This document shows positions 6,574 through 11,773 of a stretch of 11,773 nucleotides of DNA, piece by piece (the stretch's first letter is position 1; every line of letters starts with the position of its first letter). Source of the stretch: an uncultured Saprospiraceae bacterium (GTDB lineage Bacteria; Bacteroidota; Bacteroidia; Chitinophagales; Saprospiraceae); the NCBI GenBank assembly GCA_937973565.1, contig CALJKQ010000185.1, positions 1-11,773 of the forward strand, read 5' to 3'. A program made the translations under genes and the position numbers. The notes under the pieces are model-generated. The model saw only the letters and a list, made by a program, of their open reading frames with translations. It was not told the DNA's origin and made no database searches.

Positions 6574-9444
6574 ATGTCAATAAAGCTTGTTGTTTATTTG
6601 ACCGTATTTCTATATCAAAGCACAGCAGCCTGGTCGCAGGCGGTCAATTTGGGCTTCCCTCCTGTTTACAATTACCCAAAAGGCGAATACATGGCGGGTT
6701 CACAAAACTGGGATATAGCCTGGGACGATGTAGGATATACCTGGTTTGCCAACAACGCCGGAATCTTGCAATTTGATGGTAATCAATGGACTACATATAA
6801 ACTCCCCAACGAAACCATTGCCCGTTCTCTCACGGTAGGCAAAGACGGCATCGTTTACGTGGGTGGGCAGGGAAGCTTTGGCTATTTGAAACCCAATAAC
6901 ATGGGATTGTATCAATTTTATAATCTGTCGAACGAACTGAAAGGTGCAGATGCAGATTTTGAAGACGTTTGGGATGTCATTGAACATGAGGGAGGTATAT
7001 TTTTTCGAACCGACAACAATGTATTTTTATACCAAAACAAGCAGCTAAAATCCCTTTGGCCGGGCCGGAAAAAACTCAATTACCTAGGGGTTTGGCAAAA
7101 CGAACTGGTACTACAGGATGGCGACAACAGGCTCTACACCTTCAGTAAGGATAGTTTTATACCCAAAACTGATCTAAAAATCTTTGACAAAGGGCGAATT
7201 TCAGGGGCCATAGCCCTGGATCGTGACACCTTATTGGTCACCACCATTGACGACGGCATTTTTTACATTTCTGGCAACAGCATCCTGCCCTGGAAAACAT
7301 CAGACGATGCATTTCTCCGGAGTTCCATCATTTTTTGTGCAGATATCAGTCCGGGAGGGCAAATTTTGTTGGGAACGTCTTTCAGCGGACTGATCGTCAT
7401 TGATAGAAATCACCGCATCCAGGATGTAGTGCAGAAGAAAAACGGGCTTCAAAACAATTCGGTTTTGAGTATTAAAGCTACCCAACGCGGAAATGTATGG
7501 CTGGGGCTCGACAATGGCATTGATTTGGTAGAATTGCAATCCCCGGTACGGGTCTTATATCCGGATGGAGAATTGCAGGGAACCGGGTATGCCGTTTCAG
7601 TGTATAACGGAAGGTTGTACTTTGGCACCAATACCGGATTATACACCTTGCCCCTTAAAAGCTATTACGCTCCGTCTGAAAGGCTGCTTTTCAGTAAAGT
7701 AAGCGGCAGTCAGGGACAGGTCTGGAACCTTAGCCAGATCGGGGGTAAACTCATGATGGGTCATCATGATGGCGCCTTTGAAATAACAGGCACCACAGCT
7801 GTGAAGAAATTGAATCACAATGGCATCTGGAACTTTCATGATCTGGGTAATGGAACCGTGTTGAGTGGAAACTATACCGGTTTTCAGTTGTACGACGGTC
7901 GGAATAATAGTTGGAACCCGGTACAGGGATTCAAAGAAAGCTCGCGCATTGTATTCAGAGATGGCAGTGATGTATGGATGGCCCATCCTTACCGGGGTAT
8001 CTATCATTTTTCCCTAAACGAAATACTAAAGAAGAAGATCAGCAGCGGCATTAAACCCCTGGCATTTAAACAGGCTGATATCAAAGCCATGCTTTACAAA
8101 GTGCAAGATAAAATCTGGGTTGCCGGAGATAAAAGCCTTTATCAACTGGGAAATGATTACCATTTAAAGGCGGATTCAGCTTTGACCCAATACATCCGAC
8201 CAGAAAACGGATTGAAGTTTATGATGGAAGATGATTTCCGCAATATCTGGTATAATAATGGCATAGAAACGGGCATGCTGGTACCGGAAAAGAGTTTTGA
8301 ACCCTTGTACAAAAAATATGTCATTCGAAACTTAAACGGCAAATTCAACGAAGGCTTTCCGTCTGTATACGCCCTGGATCCCAACAACATCATCATACCC
8401 TCAGAAAAGGGCTTTCTGTTTTTTGATGCACTCTCCTTTACCCGCAACAACCAGATGCCGCGTTTATTTTTATCAAAGGTGGTATTGAATCAGCAAGGAA
8501 AAGACAGCATCCTGTGGAAAGCTCATCTGAAAGCTCAAATTCAAAGCTGGTCCTTTGCCTCCGATGAAAACAATGTCGTATTTTCGTTTGGCCTGAGAGA
8601 TGCACCCAACAGAGGGATGGCAGAATACAACCACCTGCTCCAGGGCACTGATAAAAGCTGGTCGGGGTGGGATGCCAATCCACACATCGCTTTGCAGCGA
8701 CTGCCGCCGGGATCTTATACACTGGTGGTAAAAGCGAGGTACGATACAGCCCTTGAAAGTGAAACCATCAGCATCACATTTAAAATTCGTTATCCCTGGT
8801 ACCGATCGTTATGGGCATACCTGGCTTATGCTGCTATGCTGGCCGGACTTTTGTTTTATTACTTCGACCGGCAGCGTAAAAAACATGCAGAAGCCATCCG
8901 ATGGCTGGAACAGGAAAATGCTTTGAAAGAAAAAGAACACCAGCTCAAATCCGAGATAGCAAAGGAAGAAATCATCAAACTTCAGAATGAAAACCTCAAG
9001 TCGGAACTGGGTTTTAAAAACCAGGAGCTGACTTCCTTTACGTATCACCTGGTCAATAAAAACGAATTGATCAACGAGATCAGAACAGCCTTACTCAAAG
9101 TGGAAAAGAAGTTTCCGGATCACAATGAGCTGAAAAAAGAAATAAGGCAGGTATACAAACTTACTGAGCAAAATTCCAACATCGACGAAGACTGGGAAAA
9201 TTTTGTGAAAAGTTTTGACCAGGTTCACGCCAACTTTTTCAAACGATTGACCGATGAATTTGGCGATCTGAGTCCCAATGATTACAAGATGTGCACCTAT
9301 CTGCGCATGAATCTCACTTCCAAAGAAATTGCTTCGCTGATGAATATCTCTATCCGCAGTGTGGAAACCAACCGTTATAGATTGCGAAAAAAACTGGGTT
9401 TGGATCCCGATACCAACCTTGTGCAGTTCCTGATGAAATACTAA
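6574..9444 (+). CDS. SusR-like membrane-spanning regulator: beta-propeller sensor, Y_Y_Y domain, LuxR-type HTH
   Basis: One-component transcriptional regulator that senses a periplasmic ligand and binds DNA in the cytoplasm. I chose ATG at 6574 (956 residues) because it begins a good signal peptide/anchor (MSIKLVVYLTVFLYQ..., ending near AWSQA). A TTG at 6535 would add 13 polar residues. Residues about 25-640 form repeated propeller-type blades (WDIAWDDVGYTWFANNAGI, VWLGLDNGIDLV, LYFGTNTGLYTL; Reg_prop-like). Residues about 651-738 are a Y_Y_Y domain (LPPGSYTLVVKARY). One TM helix is at about 745-764 (SLWAYLAYAAMLAGLLFYYF), a charged coiled coil at about 765-827, and a LuxR/GerE HTH at about 899-944 (LTSKEIASLMNISIRSVETNRYRLRKKLGL is its core). 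There is no histidine kinase, receiver or AraC domain, so it is not a hybrid two-component system. Divergent placement suggests it controls the lipoprotein/susCD genes, as SusR does in starch use; this is inference. Confidence 0.9.
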   Translation: MSIKLVVYLTVFLYQSTAAWSQAVNLGFPPVYNYPKGEYMAGSQNWDIAWDDVGYTWFANNAGILQFDGNQWTTYKLPNETIARSLTVGKDGIVYVGGQGSFGYLKPNNMGLYQFYNLSNELKGADADFEDVWDVIEHEGGIFFRTDNNVFLYQNKQLKSLWPGRKKLNYLGVWQNELVLQDGDNRLYTFSKDSFIPKTDLKIFDKGRISGAIALDRDTLLVTTIDDGIFYISGNSILPWKTSDDAFLRSSIIFCADISPGGQILLGTSFSGLIVIDRNHRIQDVVQKKNGLQNNSVLSIKATQRGNVWLGLDNGIDLVELQSPVRVLYPDGELQGTGYAVSVYNGRLYFGTNTGLYTLPLKSYYAPSERLLFSKVSGSQGQVWNLSQIGGKLMMGHHDGAFEITGTTAVKKLNHNGIWNFHDLGNGTVLSGNYTGFQLYDGRNNSWNPVQGFKESSRIVFRDGSDVWMAHPYRGIYHFSLNEILKKKISSGIKPLAFKQADIKAMLYKVQDKIWVAGDKSLYQLGNDYHLKADSALTQYIRPENGLKFMMEDDFRNIWYNNGIETGMLVPEKSFEPLYKKYVIRNLNGKFNEGFPSVYALDPNNIIIPSEKGFLFFDALSFTRNNQMPRLFLSKVVLNQQGKDSILWKAHLKAQIQSWSFASDENNVVFSFGLRDAPNRGMAEYNHLLQGTDKSWSGWDANPHIALQRLPPGSYTLVVKARYDTALESETISITFKIRYPWYRSLWAYLAYAAMLAGLLFYYFDRQRKKHAEAIRWLEQENALKEKEHQLKSEIAKEEIIKLQNENLKSELGFKNQELTSFTYHLVNKNELINEIRTALLKVEKKFPDHNELKKEIRQVYKLTEQNSNIDEDWENFVKSFDQVHANFFKRLTDEFGDLSPNDYKMCTYLRMNLTSKEIASLMNISIRSVETNRYRLRKKLGLDPDTNLVQFLMKY

Positions 9445-9470
9445 TGCCTACCTTTACAAAAATTACTGAA

Positions 9471-10337
9471 ATGAAAACAATATTGCTTTGGTGCTTTTTG
9501 GCCATGCCCCTATTTGCCTTTGGTCAGTTTTATGTAATGACCTACAACATAAGATTGGGCAGTGTAGATGATGGACCCAATCACTGGAATATTCGCAAAG
9601 ACAGGGTACTTGCTCTAATGGACTACTACGATTGCGGTATTTTTGGTTTGCAGGAAGCCCAGCTCTTTCAATTGGAGTATCTGATGAAAGAACTTAAAGG
9701 CCATGTCTTTGTTGGCAAACCCAGAAACAATGATGTCAATGCAGAGTATTCCTGTATTGTGTACGATACCACCCTATTCACTGCTTCCCATGTATCGACC
9801 ATCTGGTTGTCGCCCACGCCCGACTCTATTTCGGTTGGCTGGGACGCTGCCTTACCCAGGATTGCCACCTATGCTCATTTTCAGCATAAACAAAGCAAAG
9901 ATGAGTTTTGGGTGATCAATACCCATCTGGACCACAAAGGTGCAGTAGCCCGGTATGAATCGGCTAAAATGCTGACAGCACTGGCGGAAAAACTATTTAA
10001 AACAAAACCTTATCCTGTTCTTCTGATGGGAGACTTCAATGCGAGGCCTGAAGAAAATACCATTCAGCACATCAAAAACACCTTTGTGGATTGCAGAGAA
10101 TATTCTGTTACCCCTGCCTACGGAGGTCCGGATACGTGGAATGGTTTTGCTTTTGATAAAAAACCGGACGGCACCATTGATTATGTATTTTTATATGATA
10201 CAAGGGCCAGAATGCGTGTTTACAAACACAGAACCATCATGGATCATTACGACCAAAAATATCCATCGGATCATTTTCCTGTCATGATACAGGCCGGGTT
10301 TTTCACACCGACCACCAGGAAAGGCAGTTTGTGGTAA
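9471..10337 (+). CDS. Secreted endonuclease/exonuclease/phosphatase-family hydrolase
   Basis: Metal-dependent hydrolase of the DNase I/exonuclease III/inositol-phosphatase fold; the substrate may be nucleic acid, phospholipid headgroup or a phosphoester. From ATG 9471 it has 288 residues with a signal peptide (MKTILLWCFLAMPLFAFGQ). An upstream ATG at 9444 overlaps the regulator stop (TAATG) and would add nine residues. Either start is possible, and I prefer 9471 because it gives a cleaner signal peptide. The catalytic set is complete (numbering from 9471): MTYNIRLG (Asn26), GLQEAQ (Glu62), NTHLDHKG (His152, Asp154), MGDFNA (Asp188, Asn190), TIDYVF (Asp237) and SDHFP (Asp267, His268). It follows the regulator by 26 bases or by a one-base overlap, so co-transcription is likely. 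Such proteins recur near carbohydrate loci in Bacteroidota without a settled role; a link to the adjacent locus is inference. A periplasmic or extracellular location is expected. Confidence 0.9.
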   Translation: MKTILLWCFLAMPLFAFGQFYVMTYNIRLGSVDDGPNHWNIRKDRVLALMDYYDCGIFGLQEAQLFQLEYLMKELKGHVFVGKPRNNDVNAEYSCIVYDTTLFTASHVSTIWLSPTPDSISVGWDAALPRIATYAHFQHKQSKDEFWVINTHLDHKGAVARYESAKMLTALAEKLFKTKPYPVLLMGDFNARPEENTIQHIKNTFVDCREYSVTPAYGGPDTWNGFAFDKKPDGTIDYVFLYDTRARMRVYKHRTIMDHYDQKYPSDHFPVMIQAGFFTPTTRKGSLW

Positions 10338-10374
10338 AAAAAAGCAGTAGACTCCTTGCGGAAAATCTACTGCT
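10336..10374 (-). terminator. Intrinsic terminator of the fixH-tauE-Cys-rich unit, at a convergent junction
   Basis: The arms AGCAGTAGA (10343-10351) and TCTACTGCT (10366-10374) pair perfectly over 9 bp, with a further TCC/GGA pairing inside the loop. On the minus strand the stem runs straight into eight T residues (10336-10343), so it terminates transcripts arriving from the right. On the plus strand the hairpin begins six bases after the hydrolase stop but lacks a downstream T-run, so it is at best a weak terminator there. Confidence 0.8.
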
Positions 10375-10437
10375 GACAATCAGAGAATGTAAAGCTTTAT
10401 ACCGGCAGGTTAGTTGTAGGGTAGGAAAAAAGAAACA

Positions 10438-10596
10438 TTAATCCTGACCGGCGTTTGTCGTTTTGTCTGATGCTACCTTTGTAGCTTCTTTATTTTCATT
10501 GTACTTTACATTGTTCGAACAATGACAGTTTGAACATTTGCAAGGGGTTTTAACATTTTCAACCTTTTGACCCCGGGTAGGTAGGTTTTCTGACAT
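10438..10596 (-). CDS. Small Cys-rich putative metal-binding (metallothionein-like) protein
   Basis: A 52-residue soluble protein without signal peptide or membrane segment. Its centre, TPCKCSNCHCSNN (residues 17-29), places Cys19, Cys21, Cys24 and Cys26 in a CxCxxCxC pattern with His25 between the last two. The same spacing opens the zinc-binding metallothionein SmtA, but the second Cys cluster of SmtA is absent here. The flanks are Lys/Asn/Thr-rich and probably disordered. The ATG follows an A-rich stretch typical of Bacteroidota starts. It lies about 90 bases downstream of the TauE/SafE-like gene on the same strand and ahead of a strong terminator, so it is probably the last gene of the cbb3 maturation unit. 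A role as copper or zinc buffer or chaperone for oxidase assembly is inference. I do not recognise it as a named family. Coding status is supported by position, motif and terminator, not by homology I can check. Confidence 0.7.
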   Translation of the reverse strand: MSENLPTRGQKVENVKTPCKCSNCHCSNNVKYNENKEATKVASDKTTNAGQD

Positions 10597-10607
10597 TGTT
10601 TGGATTA

Positions 10608-10682
10608 TTAGGTCTGGTGTAAAACTAAAAAGTGAATGTGATTTTGCTGATGATGGCCATCATTGATATGCATGATTGTCAT
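10608..10682 (-). CDS. Possible His-rich micro-ORF (24 codons)
   Basis: The ATG lies three bases after the TauE/SafE-like gene's stop codon and opens a 24-residue frame. It begins MTIMHINDGHHQQNHIH and has six His in all (5, 10, 11, 15, 17, 22). It ends 11 bases before the Cys-rich gene. The tight spacing on both sides and the His content beside metal-handling genes are suggestive, but a frame this short can arise by chance, and part of its His content comes from a DNA palindrome at 10650-10663. It could simply be leader sequence of the Cys-rich gene. Confidence 0.2.
   Translation of the reverse strand: MTIMHINDGHHQQNHIHFLVLHQT
10650..10663. promoter_or_regulatory. 14-bp perfect palindrome ATGATGGCCATCAT
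   Basis: Lies in the 89-base gap between the TauE/SafE-like gene and the Cys-rich gene. It could be a repressor site controlling separate expression of the Cys-rich gene, or a small RNA hairpin without a loop long enough to be stable. No clear promoter accompanies it; TAGTTTTA on the minus strand nearer the gene is one mismatch from the TAnnTTTG element, but I see no -33 partner. Confidence 0.25.
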
Positions 10683-10685
10683 CTC

Positions 10686-11378
10686 TTAATGGCACATAAT
10701 GGGGTCAGCCACGGCATTGAGCAGTGAAGCGTCTTTTGGAACCATGATGCTCAAAGCTTTGTAGATGACAAAAGCCCCCGAAACAATAAAGAGGATGGGC
10801 GACAGTCCACGGCGTTTCAAAAAGGTGAGCACTGATTTGTTGCCCATGCCCAATTGAAAGGCAAACAAGAGCGGCATGGTGCCCAGGCCAAACAACACCA
10901 TCTGAAGGGCTCCTTGTATAATGTTACTTCCCAAAAAGGCCATAGCCATCGCTGAATAAACCAGTCCGCATGGGAGGATACCATTAAGCAGCCCCAAAAC
11001 AGCCACATTTTTCCTGGATGATTTAGCAAGGTATCTATTGTATAATTTAACAAATACCCTTTCAATGCCAATGGCGTTGAGCCATTTTTCGCGGCCCAGG
11101 GGCAGAAAATAACTCAGGCCCCAAACCACCAGCAGGACACCGAAAAAAGCCGCTAAATAACTTTGGATTTTGCTGATGGCAAACAATTGTCCGACCGAGC
11201 CTATGACAGCTCCCATGAGCGCGTAGACAGTCGTTCTTGACAAATGATACATTGACATGTCTGTCAACATAGCGACCCTATGTTCTTTGGAAACAGGCGC
11301 AACCAAAGAAAGAGGACCGCACATACCTACACAGTGCAGACTTCCGGCAAGCCCCAATAAAAAGATGGTGGTGTACAT
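10686..11378 (-). CDS. TauE/SafE-like (DsbD_2-type) membrane protein of cbb3 oxidase maturation cluster
   Basis: Inner-membrane protein of 230 residues with about six hydrophobic segments, of the kind annotated as sulfite exporter TauE/SafE or cytochrome c biogenesis (DsbD_2) proteins. The first segment contains GSLHCVGMCGP (Cys16, Cys20, His15). A later one contains LLNGILPCGLVYSA (Pro136, Cys137). These paired in-membrane Cys motifs are the hallmark of this branch and suggest metal or redox handling rather than true sulfite export. The start ATG shares one base with the fixH stop (TGATG), a sign of translational coupling. In Bacteroidota this protein commonly follows ccoG-fixH in cbb3 oxidase clusters, which fits here. 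The exact function is unknown; help in supplying copper or in assembling the oxidase is inference. Confidence 0.85.
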   Translation of the reverse strand: MYTTIFLLGLAGSLHCVGMCGPLSLVAPVSKEHRVAMLTDMSMYHLSRTTVYALMGAVIGSVGQLFAISKIQSYLAAFFGVLLVVWGLSYFLPLGREKWLNAIGIERVFVKLYNRYLAKSSRKNVAVLGLLNGILPCGLVYSAMAMAFLGSNIIQGALQMVLFGLGTMPLLFAFQLGMGNKSVLTFLKRRGLSPILFIVSGAFVIYKALSIMVPKDASLLNAVADPIMCH

Positions 11379-11773
11379 CAGGGAAGTACTACCCTTTCTT
11401 CGTAAACGTACCCTTTTTCTCCATCATTCCATTCCATGTGGATATTCCATCTGCCCGATCTCAGGGCTTGGGTTACCACGGTCATAGAGTCGCCTGTGAG
11501 TTGAATCGGAAATACCTTATCCTGCTTTTTATCGATCGGACTTGAAAACAAGATCACGCCGGAAACCGGATTTTTATGAGGAATGATAAACCTAAAAGCA
11601 CCTTCCTCTGTAATTTGTTTAATGGCCAAACCGGATAACTCAATGGCATTATGCCTTTTTTCCATTAGTTTATCGAGTTCGATGTCGTCAATATAATAAT
11701 CCTCTTTTACCAAGGCATGGTCATAATCTTTGGATTTGATTACCTGAAAAATTGTTACGGCTACAAAAAAAGT
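11378..11773 (-). CDS. fixH: FixH/CcoH, cbb3-type cytochrome oxidase assembly protein (5' end outside window)
   Basis: Small single-span membrane protein needed for assembly or stability of cbb3-type cytochrome c oxidase. The frame remains open to the right edge, giving 131 visible residues. A start at 11713 (TTG) would be wrong, because 20 in-frame codons upstream encode the end of the N-terminal membrane helix (TFFVAVTIFQV) and the linker KSKDYDHA. The family pattern LVKEDYYIDDIELDKLMEK(R)xNA follows the helix, as expected for FixH. The remainder is the beta-rich periplasmic domain ending EERVVLP. About 10-20 N-terminal residues are missing. It overlaps the TauE/SafE-like gene by one base. 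Upstream genes (ccoG and the oxidase subunits) are expected beyond the right edge but are not seen. Identification rests on the helix plus DYY motif and the neighbour. Confidence 0.85.
   Translation of the reverse strand, partial: TFFVAVTIFQVIKSKDYDHALVKEDYYIDDIELDKLMEKRHNAIELSGLAIKQITEEGAFRFIIPHKNPVSGVILFSSPIDKKQDKVFPIQLTGDSMTVVTQALRSGRWNIHMEWNDGEKGYVYEERVVLP

Noticed and set aside
7639..8007. 122-codon minus-strand frame inside the regulator
   Set aside because: Antisense to propeller repeats of an intact gene; no independent evidence.
10398..10451. Imperfect repeat of accggcagg with cctgaccgg around the end of the Cys-rich gene
   Set aside because: The arms have a one-base bulge and a loop of over 30 bases, so a functional hairpin is unlikely. 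The terminator at 10336-10374 is far stronger.

Overview
The window looks like a chromosomal segment from a free-living member of the Bacteroidota. The evidence is a complete SusC-type TonB-dependent transporter with a SusD-type lipoprotein, a TAnnTTTG-type promoter element in the main intergenic region, and the tail of a cbb3 oxidase maturation cluster. The cbb3 genes suggest a respiring, oxygen-using organism rather than a strict gut anaerobe. I cannot name a genus from the sequence.

Positions 1-6350 (minus strand) are the front half of a polysaccharide utilisation locus. In order of transcription it holds a 586-residue surface lipoprotein built from two tandem copies of [PKD domain + W/C-containing module], a 15-bp hairpin with a U-run (probable intrinsic terminator or attenuator), a SusC homologue, and a SusD homologue that runs off the left edge about 15-25 residues before its expected end. 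No glycoside hydrolase lies in the window; any catalytic genes would be beyond the left edge, so the substrate is unknown. PKD lipoproteins beside SusCD occur in beta-glucan (laminarin-type) loci of other Bacteroidota, but that is only a hint.

Positions 6351-6573 are a divergent intergenic region. It carries a good Bacteroidota promoter for the lipoprotein gene, with a 10-bp perfect palindrome touching its -33 element.

Positions 6574-10337 (plus strand) encode a SusR-like membrane-spanning one-component regulator (beta-propeller sensor, Y_Y_Y domain, one TM helix, coiled coil, LuxR-type HTH). A secreted endonuclease/exonuclease/phosphatase-fold hydrolase with a full set of catalytic motifs follows and is probably co-transcribed. 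The regulator most likely senses a breakdown product of the glycan and controls the divergent lipoprotein/susCD genes.

Positions 10338-11773 (minus strand) are the end of a cbb3-type cytochrome oxidase maturation operon: fixH/ccoH (5' end off the right edge), a TauE/SafE-like (DsbD_2-type) membrane protein overlapping it by one base, a possible 24-codon His-rich micro-ORF, and a 52-residue Cys-rich protein with a CxCxxCxC metal-binding motif. A hairpin with an eight-base U-run on the minus strand ends this unit just before the convergent hydrolase gene. The Cys-rich gene (and, much less certainly, the His-rich ORF) is the most promising undescribed element. No tRNA, rRNA, CRISPR array or mobile element was seen.
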